Shown here piece after piece: positions 1-5,454 of a DNA stretch of 8,074 bases. Below the pieces are notes generated by a model. That model made no database searches. It was not told where the DNA came from and was given only the letters and a program-made list of their open reading frames with translations. The number at the start of each line of letters is the position of its first letter. Position 1 is the first letter of the stretch. The position numbers were made by a program, and so were the translations under genes. The DNA comes from Nocardioides sp. (GTDB lineage: Bacteria > Actinomycetota > Actinomycetes > Propionibacteriales > Nocardioidaceae): NCBI GenBank assembly GCA_003519585.1, contig DOWL01000045.1, positions 26,297-34,370 on the forward strand, written 5' to 3'.

Positions 1-140
1 CCGGCCAGCGCCCAGCGCAGCCCGGCGGGCGCGTTGCGGGCGAGGTAGTCGGCGGTCAGTGCGCCCGTGAAGCCGGTGGCCCCGAGCAGCACGACGTCGA
101 GGGTGCGTGCGTCGGGAGGGGGATCCGAGGCGGACGTCAT
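1..140 (-). CDS. Saccharopine dehydrogenase-like / trans-acting enoyl reductase family protein, N-terminal fragment
   Basis: Only the first 46 residues are inside the window; the gene continues past the left edge. After a short polar N-terminus comes a Rossmann start, LDVVLLGATGFTG (residues 14-26), followed by LTADYLARNAPAGLRWALAG. The GATGFTG dinucleotide-binding loop followed by a tail like APxxLRWALAG is characteristic of the saccharopine-dehydrogenase-like NAD(P)-binding family, whose mycobacterial members include the trans-acting enoyl reductase of phthiocerol/phenolic glycolipid synthesis. Substrate cannot be told from this fragment. The ATG at 140 is chosen because a -10-like CAGAGT ends 6 nt upstream of it, which would give a leaderless mRNA. 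It is divergent from the beta-propeller gene at 246, with a 105-nt shared upstream region. Confidence 0.8.
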   Translation of the reverse strand, partial: MTSASDPPPDARTLDVVLLGATGFTGALTADYLARNAPAGLRWALA

Positions 141-146
141 ACCTCG

Positions 147-152
147 ACTCTG
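147..152 (-). promoter_or_regulatory. -10-like hexamer CAGAGT for a leaderless start at 140
   Basis: On the minus strand the order is CAGAGT, then CGAGGT (6 nt), then ATG. The second A and last T match the two key positions of an actinobacterial -10, and the distance places the transcription start at or next to the A of ATG. I see no good -35. The spacer CGAGGT resembles those before 3656(-) and 4664(+). Confidence 0.45.
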
Positions 153-245
153 CCACTCCCGGAACCGGCCCACGGAGCCGCACGTCCGATCGGCGGACTC
201 CGCTGATCCGGCGAGCCCCACCGCACCTCCAGCTAGGGCGAAACC

Positions 246-2288
246 ATGGCACTGTCGCGCAACCTCACCCGAAGTCTCGTCACCGTGGGAGCGGTCGCCG
301 GCCTCGCGGCCGCGTTCGTCGCCGGCACGTCGTACGGCGGAGAGGACCTGATGCCGTGGCAGCGTGGCGATGGCGGGGATGCCGGGGCTGCCGGCCCCGA
401 GCTCCGTCCGGCGGCGTACGCCGGCAGCGACCTGACCCTCGCGACCTCGTGCGACGACCTGCTCCGGTGGTACGTCGAGCACGGCGTCGACCGGATCGGT
501 CCCTACGGCTGGACCTACGGATACGGCTACGGCATGCTCGCCGACTCGGCCGTCTCCGCGGCATCCGAGGCGGGGTCGGACTCCGCCCAGCGCGACCTGG
601 CGGCAGCCGCTCCCGCGCCGGTGCGCTCGACCAGCGAGGCGACCGGGACCAACGTGCAGGAGGCCGGCGTCGACGAGCCCGACGTGGTCAAGACCGACGG
701 GACCACGCTGTTCCGGATCGAGGACGGCGACCTGGTGACCTACGACCTCACGGGGTCCGACGTCGTGCGGTTGAGCGCCGTGGAACTGCCCCGCGCACGT
801 GGCGCCGACAGCACCGAGCTCCTGCTGTCGGGCGATACCGTCGTGGTGCTGTCACACCACGACGGTCGCGGTGGCGGGTACGTGATCGAAGGCGACGGTC
901 CGGTCGACGCCGATGCCGATCCCGCGTCCACCGAGGTGGTCAGCCTCGACGTATCGGACCCCGCGGCTCCCGTGGTGACCCACACCGTGGAGTACGACGC
1001 GGCCCTGGTCACCGCGCGGCTGCACGGCGGCGTCGTCCGCATCGTGCTCGAGGCGGCGCTGCCCGCGCTGGACTTCACGCTCCCCGATCGGCACACCACC
1101 GACTACGAAGCCACCCAGGCGAACCGCGCTGCCGTCCGCACCTCAGAGATCGGTGACTGGCTGCCCACTTTCGCAGTGGACGGCGGCCCGGCCGAGCAGC
1201 TGTTCGACTGCGACCAGGTCGCCGTCCCCGACGAGGACGCAGGGCTCGGCACCATCGCCGTGGTCGGTTTCGATGCGGCCACGCCGGACACCACCTCGGC
1301 GACCGGCCTCGCCGTCGACTCCGAGCTCGCCTACGCCTCGACCGATCAGCTCTACCTCGCGACCAGCCCGTCGTACGACGTCATGGACCGATGCTTCGAC
1401 TGCTTCGAGCCGGTGCCGCCCCGGGGTTGGGGTCGCCTCCTACCGAGCTGGGTGCCGCGGCCCAGCGGCGCCTCCGACGCGTGGGACAAGCAGACCGACG
1501 ACGGCACCAGCCACCTGTACGCATTCGACCTCGACGGCATCGACACGACGTTCGTCGCAGCGGGCGAGGTGGACGGCGTGATCCGCGACCGCTGGTCGAT
1601 GGACGCCGCCGACGGCACGCTGCGCGTCGCGGTCGGGCCGAGCTGGCGCACCGGCACAGGCAACTCCGTGGTCACTTTCCGCCAGGAGGGCAACGACCTG
1701 GTGGAGGCCGGCCGGCTCGACGGCCTCGGCGTGGGTGAGGACATCCAGTCCGTGCGCTGGTTCGACACCCTCGCCATCGTGGTGACCTTCCGGCAGGTCG
1801 ACCCGCTCTACGCCATCGATCTGACCGACCCCGACCAACCGGTGCTGCTGGGCGAGTTGAAGATTCCGGGTTTCTCCGCCTACCTGCACCCGCTGGGCGA
1901 GCACCGCCTCCTGGGACTCGGCGAGGGACCGGGCGCAGCCGACGCGTGGGGCGCCCAGGCCGCGCTGTTCGACGTCACCGACCTCGCCCAGCCGCGGCAG
2001 CTGGACGTCGTGTCGTACGGCCCGGGCACCCAGGCGCTCGCCACGATCGACCCGCGGCAGCTGACCTGGCTTCCCGACGGCCGTACGGTGCTCAGTGTCG
2101 TGTCGGACTACAACCGGCGCGGTCCCGTCGGCTACGTCTCGGTGCTCACCCTGGGCGGCGGCAGGCTCGACAACCGGATGGTCCCCGTCGAGCACAGCAA
2201 CGACGTCGCCGCGATCCGCCTGGTCCCACTCGCCGACGGCCGGGTGGTGCTGGTGACCGCCAAGAGCGCCGCGTTCCTAGTGCCGTGA
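246..2288 (+). CDS. Exported beta-propeller domain protein (Beta_propel family, Pfam PF09826 type)
   Basis: This 680-residue protein begins with a positively charged N-terminus and a hydrophobic stretch (about residues 12-27, VTVGAVAGLAAAFVAG), consistent with a signal peptide or N-terminal anchor, so it probably works outside the membrane. The family hallmark is TNVQEAGVDEPDVVKTDG at residues 135-152, the conserved entry into the C-terminal beta-propeller. Repeated beta-rich blade segments follow to the C-terminus, for example VVSLDVSDPAAPVV, LYAIDLTDPDQPVLLGELKI and ALFDVTDLAQPRQLDVV, each a strand followed by a D(V/L)(S/T)D-type turn. Family function is unknown. A CDDLL segment begins at C69; C322 and a CFDC pair (C383, C386) could form disulfides in an exported protein. 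The start is the ATG at 246, preceded by TAGGGC then 6 nt; this could be a weak -10 for a leaderless mRNA, or its AGGG (235-238) a weak ribosome-binding site. Confidence 0.9.
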   Translation: MALSRNLTRSLVTVGAVAGLAAAFVAGTSYGGEDLMPWQRGDGGDAGAAGPELRPAAYAGSDLTLATSCDDLLRWYVEHGVDRIGPYGWTYGYGYGMLADSAVSAASEAGSDSAQRDLAAAAPAPVRSTSEATGTNVQEAGVDEPDVVKTDGTTLFRIEDGDLVTYDLTGSDVVRLSAVELPRARGADSTELLLSGDTVVVLSHHDGRGGGYVIEGDGPVDADADPASTEVVSLDVSDPAAPVVTHTVEYDAALVTARLHGGVVRIVLEAALPALDFTLPDRHTTDYEATQANRAAVRTSEIGDWLPTFAVDGGPAEQLFDCDQVAVPDEDAGLGTIAVVGFDAATPDTTSATGLAVDSELAYASTDQLYLATSPSYDVMDRCFDCFEPVPPRGWGRLLPSWVPRPSGASDAWDKQTDDGTSHLYAFDLDGIDTTFVAAGEVDGVIRDRWSMDAADGTLRVAVGPSWRTGTGNSVVTFRQEGNDLVEAGRLDGLGVGEDIQSVRWFDTLAIVVTFRQVDPLYAIDLTDPDQPVLLGELKIPGFSAYLHPLGEHRLLGLGEGPGAADAWGAQAALFDVTDLAQPRQLDVVSYGPGTQALATIDPRQLTWLPDGRTVLSVVSDYNRRGPVGYVSVLTLGGGRLDNRMVPVEHSNDVAAIRLVPLADGRVVLVTAKSAAFLVP

Positions 2289-2302
2289 ACGGCACGAGCC
2301 GT
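2289..2302 (+). terminator. Small hairpin after the beta-propeller gene
   Basis: ACGGC-ACGA-GCCGT forms a perfect 5-bp stem with a 4-nt loop starting on the base after the stop codon. A competing upstream copy, GCCGT at 2282-2286, could pair with the same ACGGC arm, but only with a 2-nt loop. There is no T tract. It could be a weak terminator between the propeller gene and the DUF2277 promoter, or only local GC-rich pairing. Confidence 0.3.
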
Positions 2303-2322
2303 GTGGCGCCCGCGGCCGCCCG

Positions 2323-2328
2323 TACGCT
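2323..2328 (+). promoter_or_regulatory. -10 hexamer TACGCT for a leaderless DUF2277-sirtuin transcript
   Basis: TACGCT fits the actinobacterial TANNNT consensus and is followed by GGACGC (6 nt) and then ATG at 2335, so the predicted transcription start is the A of the start codon. No Shine-Dalgarno sequence is visible before that ATG, which agrees with leaderless translation. No convincing -35 is seen 16-18 nt upstream. Confidence 0.6.
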
Positions 2329-2334
2329 GGACGC

Positions 2335-2604
2335 ATGTGCCGCAACATCCGACCGCTCAACAACTTCGAGCCGCCCGCGACCGACGACGAAGTGGCCGCG
2401 GCCGCGTTGCAGTTCGTGCGCAAGGTCAGTGGGAGCACCAAGCCGTCGTCGGCCAACCAGGCGATCTTCGACCAGGCGGTCCACGACATCACCCATGTCG
2501 TACGCCATCTCATCGACGACCTGGTGACCACGGCACCCCCCAAGGACCGCGAGGTCGAGGCCGCCAAGGCGCGTGAGCGGGCGGCGCTCCGCTACGCACG
2601 ATGA
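2335..2604 (+). CDS. DUF2277 family protein
   Basis: This 89-residue protein starts with MCRNIRPLNNFEPPAT, the conserved N-terminus of the DUF2277 family, followed by DDEVAAAALQFVRKVSGSTKPS (split here as one helix and an RKVSG motif), then a helical segment of the VHDITHVVRHLIDDLVTTAPP type and an Arg/Lys/Glu-rich tail. It is full length for the family. The invariant C2 at the very N-terminus is notable. No transmembrane segment or signal peptide is apparent, so it should be cytosolic. The family has no established function. Its stop overlaps the sirtuin start in an ATGA (2601-2604), so the two are almost certainly co-transcribed and translationally coupled. The ATG at 2335 is supported by the MCRNI motif and by the -10 hexamer 6 nt upstream. 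Confidence 0.9.
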   Translation: MCRNIRPLNNFEPPATDDEVAAAALQFVRKVSGSTKPSSANQAIFDQAVHDITHVVRHLIDDLVTTAPPKDREVEAAKARERAALRYAR

Positions 2605-3440
2605 CCCAGCTGACCGAGACTCCCACGCGAGACGAGGTCGACGAGGCGCTCGAGTTCCTCGCCGGCCGGCGGCTGGTCGTGTTGACCGGGGCCGGTTGCT
2701 CGACCGACTCCGGCATCCCCGACTACCGCGGCCCGGGCAGTCCGGCGCGCACGCCGATGACCTACCAGGAGTTCGTGTCCGGCCCGCGGAGCCAGCAGCG
2801 CTACTGGGGCCGCAGCCACCTGGGTTGGGGCCGGATGCGGGGTGCCGAGCCCAACGAGGGCCACCGCGCGCTGGCCCGGATCGACCCGGAGCTGTTGATC
2901 ACCCAGAACGTCGACGGCCTGCATGAGAGGGCCGGGTCCCGCCGGGTCGTCGCCCTGCACGGCCGGATCGCCGACGTGGTCTGCCTCTCCTGCCGCGCCG
3001 TGACCGCGCGTACGGCGCTGCACCAGCGACTCGACGAACTCAACCCCGGGTACGCCGAGCGGCACGCCCGCGCCGAGCTCCGGCCCGATGGCGACGTGGA
3101 GCTCGACGACACCAGTGACTTCGTCGTCGCCGGCTGTCGCGAGTGCGGCGGTGTCCTCAAGCCGCACGTCGTCTTCTTCGGCGAGAACGTCCCGGTCGAC
3201 CGCGTCGAGCGTTGCTACGAGGCGGTCGACGCGCTCGCCGACACCGGCGGCGTACTGCTGGTGGCCGGCTCCAGTCTGACGGTGATGAGCGGCTTCCGGT
3301 TCGTGCGCCGGGCCGCGAAGGCCGGCACGCCGGTGGTCATCGTCAACCGCGGGACGACCCGCGGCGATGACCTAGCGACCCATCGCCTGGCGGTGGGCAC
3401 CTCGGAGTTCCTCACCGCGCTGGCCGATCGCGTGGTTTGA
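2601..3440 (+). CDS. NAD-dependent protein deacylase, Sir2 family, class II (SIRT4-like)
   Basis: This 279-residue sirtuin uses NAD+ to remove acyl groups from protein lysines. Visible motifs in order: the NAD-binding loop LTGAGCSTDSGIPDYRG (residues 28-44); RYWGRSHLGW (67-76), like the RYWAR..GW of SIRT4; PNEGH (84-88); TQNVDGLH (101-108); catalytic H120 in LHG; zinc ligands C128/C131 and C179/C182; KPHVVFFGENVP (187-198); and LLVAGSSLTVMSGFRFV (219-235), another NAD-contacting region. The long spacing between the two zinc CxxC pairs, containing LNPGY and RPDGDVEL, is typical of class II enzymes, whose vertebrate member acts on lipoyl and other acyl groups. The true substrate here is unknown. 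The ATG at 2601 overlaps the DUF2277 stop by 4 nt, indicating translational coupling. The gene converges on a small possible gene ending at 3446. Confidence 0.95.
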   Translation: MTQLTETPTRDEVDEALEFLAGRRLVVLTGAGCSTDSGIPDYRGPGSPARTPMTYQEFVSGPRSQQRYWGRSHLGWGRMRGAEPNEGHRALARIDPELLITQNVDGLHERAGSRRVVALHGRIADVVCLSCRAVTARTALHQRLDELNPGYAERHARAELRPDGDVELDDTSDFVVAGCRECGGVLKPHVVFFGENVPVDRVERCYEAVDALADTGGVLLVAGSSLTVMSGFRFVRRAAKAGTPVVIVNRGTTRGDDLATHRLAVGTSEFLTALADRVV

Positions 3441-3445
3441 CGAGA

Positions 3446-3613
3446 TCAGTGGGCAGACTCTCCCGGAGGCTGCTCCGCGTGGGGCGCTTCGGACTCTTCA
3501 CGAGCCGTCGAGTCACGCAGCCAACGATCCACGATGTCGTCGCCGCCCTTGGCCGGTGCGGTCAGATCGAGGAACTCGCGTCGACGAGTGCCCCTCTTGA
3601 ACGCAGCGAGCAT
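3446..3613 (-). CDS. Possible small hypothetical protein (55 aa)
   Basis: I do not recognise this 55-residue product. It begins MLAAFKRGTRRREFLDL, followed by TAPAKGGDDIVDRWLRD and an acidic, proline-containing tail. The composition is charged and soluble-looking rather than the Arg/Pro/Ala-only mix of a shadow frame. About 71% of its third codon positions are G or C by hand count, lower than the neighbouring genes. A G-run (GGGGG, 3625-3621) sits 7 nt upstream of the ATG and could be a weak ribosome-binding site. A TACAGT -10-like hexamer at 3663-3668 would start the mRNA near 3656, giving a leader of about 42 nt. It is convergent with the sirtuin, with only 5 nt between the stops. It may be non-coding; conservation would decide. 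Confidence 0.45.
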   Translation of the reverse strand: MLAAFKRGTRRREFLDLTAPAKGGDDIVDRWLRDSTAREESEAPHAEQPPGESAH

Positions 3614-3662
3614 GCTGCTTCCCCCATCCCCCGGACGCCCCCGCGTCCGTCCCCATGCCTCG

Positions 3663-3668
3663 ACTGTA
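3663..3668 (-). promoter_or_regulatory. -10-like hexamer TACAGT upstream of the small hypothetical gene
   Basis: On the minus strand TACAGT matches TANNNT and is followed by CGAGGC and an ATG at 3656-3654. With 17-nt spacing, TGGAGT (3691-3686) is a weak -35 candidate, matching TTGACA at three of six positions. Transcription from here would serve the gene starting at 3613, and the 5'-terminal ATG would open a different, overlapping reading frame. Confidence 0.45.
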
Positions 3669-3740
3669 GGGAGGGGTCTGACGGAACTCCAGTAGATCCT
3701 CGAAGCACTTCCGGTGGTCCAGTTGTCTAGCCTGTCCACC

Positions 3741-3767
3741 CCGGCGACGCTCGCTGCGTCTCAACCC
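3741..3767. repeat. REP-like GC-rich repeat, copy 1 (short form)
   Basis: The core CGACGCTCGCTGCGTC followed by TCAACC is shared with the longer copy at 3785-3827, which carries small insertions. GACGC-TCGCT-GCGTC (3746-3760) forms a 5-bp stem with a 5-nt loop. It lies in the gap downstream of the iron regulator, on the side where that gene's transcript would end. Confidence 0.55.
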
Positions 3768-3784
3768 CGCACGGTGGTCGCTGC

Positions 3785-3827
3785 GGCGGTTTCGACACGC
3801 TCGCTGCGCTCGCGGCTCAACCACCGG
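3785..3827. repeat. REP-like GC-rich repeat, copy 2 (long form)
   Basis: The copy reads GGCGGTTTCGACACGCTCGC, then TGCGCTCGCGG, then CTCAACCACCGG. Outer arms CGGCGGTT and AACCACCG pair at 7 of 8 positions. I recognise this GGTTTCGAC...CTCAACCACC element as one that recurs between genes in many Nocardioides- and Microbacterium-like genomes; that is memory, not a search. It begins 15 nt past the stop of the iron regulator and may help end or stabilise that transcript. Confidence 0.6.
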
Positions 3828-3842
3828 CCAAGCGCGCTGTGG

Positions 3843-4529
3843 CTAGAGCTTGCGGACGAAGATATGGTCGGCCGCATCGGGGACGATCTCGGCGGTCTCG
3901 CCACCCGAGCCGACGAGCACACCCTCGGCGGTCGCGACCACGGTGATCGTCTTGTCGGGCAGGGCTCCCACGCGGCGCAGGGCACTCATCAGGAGTTCGT
4001 CCTTCTGCATCTCCTCGGAGATGCGGCGGACCAGCACTCGACCCTCCTCGACCGACGCGGCTTCCGACAGCGCCTCGACGCCGGTCATGAAGTCCTCTCC
4101 CAGCCGCACCTCTCCGAGCTCGGCGAGCCCCGGGATCGGGTTGCCGTACGGCGACTCCGTCGGGTGGTCGAGGAGTTCGACGAGGCGGCGCTCGACGGTC
4201 TCCGACATCACGTGCTCCCAGCGGCAGGCCTCGTCGTGGACCAGCTCCCAGTCGAGCCCGATCACGTCGGTGAGCAGCCGCTCGGCGAGCCGGTGCTTGC
4301 GCATCACCCGGGTCGCGAGCCGCAGCCCCTCGTCGGTCAGCTCGAGGTGGCGGTCGCCCTCGACGGTGAGCAGGCCGTCGCGCTCCATCCGGGCCACGGT
4401 CTGGGAGACGGTGGGGCCGCTCTGGTGCAGCCGCTCGGCGATCCTGGCCCGCAGCGGGACGATCCCCTCCTCGACCAACTCGTAGATGGTCCGGAGGTAC
4501 ATCTCCGTGGTGTCGATCAGGTCGCTCAC
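3843..4529 (-). CDS. ideR: Iron-dependent transcriptional repressor, IdeR/DtxR family
   Basis: This 228-residue protein is a metal-activated DNA-binding repressor of iron uptake and siderophore genes. Read from the GTG at 4529 it aligns with DtxR/IdeR numbering without gaps: VSDLIDTTEMYLRTIYEL, the helix-turn-helix segment IAERLHQSGPTVSQTVARME (30-49), then a dimerisation and metal-binding region. All ligands are present: primary-site M10, C102, E105 and H106, and ancillary-site H79, E83 and H98, with E172 and Q175 at the IdeR positions. The C-terminal SH3-like domain is retained (to FVRKL), so the length is normal for the family (226-230). ATGs at 4547 and 4577 would add 6 or 16 residues with no counterpart in the family. 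A CAGAAT hexamer 6 nt before the GTG supports this start. It is divergent from the membrane protein gene at 4664. Some annotations may call it dtxR. Confidence 0.95.
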   Translation of the reverse strand: MSDLIDTTEMYLRTIYELVEEGIVPLRARIAERLHQSGPTVSQTVARMERDGLLTVEGDRHLELTDEGLRLATRVMRKHRLAERLLTDVIGLDWELVHDEACRWEHVMSETVERRLVELLDHPTESPYGNPIPGLAELGEVRLGEDFMTGVEALSEAASVEEGRVLVRRISEEMQKDELLMSALRRVGALPDKTITVVATAEGVLVGSGGETAEIVPDAADHIFVRKL

Positions 4530-4535
4530 CTTGTC

Positions 4536-4541
4536 ATTCTG
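4536..4541 (-). promoter_or_regulatory. -10-like hexamer CAGAAT for a leaderless ideR start
   Basis: On the minus strand CAGAAT is followed by GACAAG (6 nt) and the GTG at 4529. The conserved A2 and T6 of an actinobacterial -10 are present. This site lies inside the extra codons of the longer reading frames, another reason to prefer the GTG start. No clear -35 is visible. Confidence 0.4.
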
Positions 4542-4650
4542 ACCCATGAATGGCTGCGGACGCGCCTCGGCGCCCAAGAGACTCGGACCGGGACGACTTT
4601 GGACACGGGACCGCCGACCGGGGTCGCTTCCCGCTGTCGGCGGCGCTCCC

Positions 4651-4656
4651 TAGCGT
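4651..4656 (+). promoter_or_regulatory. -10 hexamer TAGCGT for a leaderless start at 4664
   Basis: TAGCGT matches TANNNT and is followed by CGAGGCC (7 nt) and ATG. TTCCCG at 4628-4633, 17 nt upstream, is a weak -35 candidate (TT and C match). The same TAGCGT hexamer precedes the GTG at 5451. Confidence 0.55.
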
Positions 4657-4663
4657 CGAGGCC

Positions 4664-5290
4664 ATGCGCACCCGGTGGCTCCCCGTCCTGGGCCTCACCG
4701 TGCTCGCACCGGTCTGCGCGGAATACCTCTGGGGCTACGACAATTCGACCGGCCACCCCGTGACCCTGTTGGGCAACCTGATCGTCTTCGTCCCGCTGTA
4801 CGGCGCCCCCGCACTGCTGATCCGCGAAGTCGCTCGGCGCCGAGGGCTGGGCTGGCCCGGCATCGTGCTTCTCGCGGCGGCGTTCGGCGTGGTCGAGGCC
4901 GGACTGGTCGACCAGTCGATGTTCAGCCGCGACTACCGCGACATCCCCTACTGGTCGGAGATGGCGGATCCGACGTACGTCGCGCCGATCGGGCTGAGCA
5001 TCTTCCTGGCCGTCACGTTCGTGGCCAACCACGTGCTGGCCAGCATGGTCGGTCCGATCGCGCTGGTGGAGGGGCTGGCCGCGAGCCGCGGCCGCGATCC
5101 GTGGCTCGGTCGACCGATGATCGCCGTCGCCACACTGCTCTACGTCGGCGCGTCGTCCCTGGTCTACGCCGACATGCTCGACACCGAGGGGAGCGCGATC
5201 GCCTCGCCCCGCCAACTGGTCGGTGCCGGGCTCGTGGCCGTCGCACTGGTCGCCCCGCCCACGTCGCGGCACTGGCCACCGGCTGGCTGA
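4664..5290 (+). CDS. Multi-pass membrane protein of unknown function, apparently frameshifted before its C-terminus
   Basis: I do not recognise the family. As read, the product is 208 residues with at least five or six hydrophobic segments: about residues 6-23, 35-53, 65-82, 106-134, 150-168 and 185-198. Charged residues within or beside them include E20, the pair R54-E55 and E78 (FGVVEAGLVDQS). The last ten residues (PPTSRHWPPAG) are polar and unlike the rest. Adding one C to the run at 5253-5256 would make the frame continue as PAHVAALATGWLTAFAIGAF and another hydrophobic segment, ending at 5454 with 263 residues and overlapping the next start in a GTGA. This implies a recent one-base deletion or a sequencing error. 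The ATG at 4664 is supported by the TAGCGT hexamer. It could be a transporter-like or enzyme-like membrane protein; no motif decides. Confidence 0.7.
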   Translation: MRTRWLPVLGLTVLAPVCAEYLWGYDNSTGHPVTLLGNLIVFVPLYGAPALLIREVARRRGLGWPGIVLLAAAFGVVEAGLVDQSMFSRDYRDIPYWSEMADPTYVAPIGLSIFLAVTFVANHVLASMVGPIALVEGLAASRGRDPWLGRPMIAVATLLYVGASSLVYADMLDTEGSAIASPRQLVGAGLVAVALVAPPTSRHWPPAG

Positions 5291-5454
5291 CGGCGTTCGC
5301 GATCGGGGCCTTCTGGACCGAGCCGATCGGCACGGTCAGCGCCGCGGAGAAGCTCGGGCACCACCTGGTGCTGCTCGCTCTGGTCGTCGCCATCGGTTGC
5401 CTGGCGATCCGCCGCGCCGACCCCGCACCCCAGCGGGTTAGCGTGGCCGGGTGA
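5257..5454 (+). pseudogene. Out-of-frame C-terminal part of the membrane protein
   Basis: In the frame one base back from the upstream gene this stretch encodes AHVAALATGWLTAFAIGAFW, then TEPIGTVSAAEKLGHH, then LVLLALVVAIGCLAIRRADP. These are two typical transmembrane helices joined by a polar loop, with no start codon or ribosome-binding site of their own. Hydrophobicity switches from the upstream frame into this frame at 5250-5260, beside the C-rich run CCCCGCCC. The frame ends at a TGA (5452-5454) overlapping the GTG of the next gene, the overlap expected of an intact gene pair. Confidence 0.7.
5439..5444 (+). promoter_or_regulatory. -10 hexamer TAGCGT for a leaderless GTG start at 5451
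   Basis: TAGCGT is followed by GGCCGG (6 nt) and GTG. It lies within the last codons of the preceding membrane protein, so the hotdog-like gene may have its own internal leaderless promoter as well as read-through from upstream. No Shine-Dalgarno sequence is visible. Confidence 0.5.

Noticed and set aside
107..1156. 349-codon Arg-rich open frame on the plus strand
   Set aside because: It overlaps the propeller gene in another frame and is dominated by Arg, Pro and Gly, the usual shadow in GC-rich DNA. The propeller frame has clear family motifs.
4530..4577. Longer N-terminus for the iron repressor starting at 4577 or 4547
   Set aside because: The added residues have no counterpart in DtxR/IdeR, while the GTG at 4529 gives exact family numbering at every metal ligand.
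5245..5265. Programmed -1 ribosomal frameshift to make the full-length membrane protein
   Set aside because: The codons at the switch point (GTC GCC CCG CCC) do not form a classical X-XXY-YYZ slippery heptamer, and I see no strong stem or Shine-Dalgarno stimulator. A one-base deletion or sequencing error is simpler.
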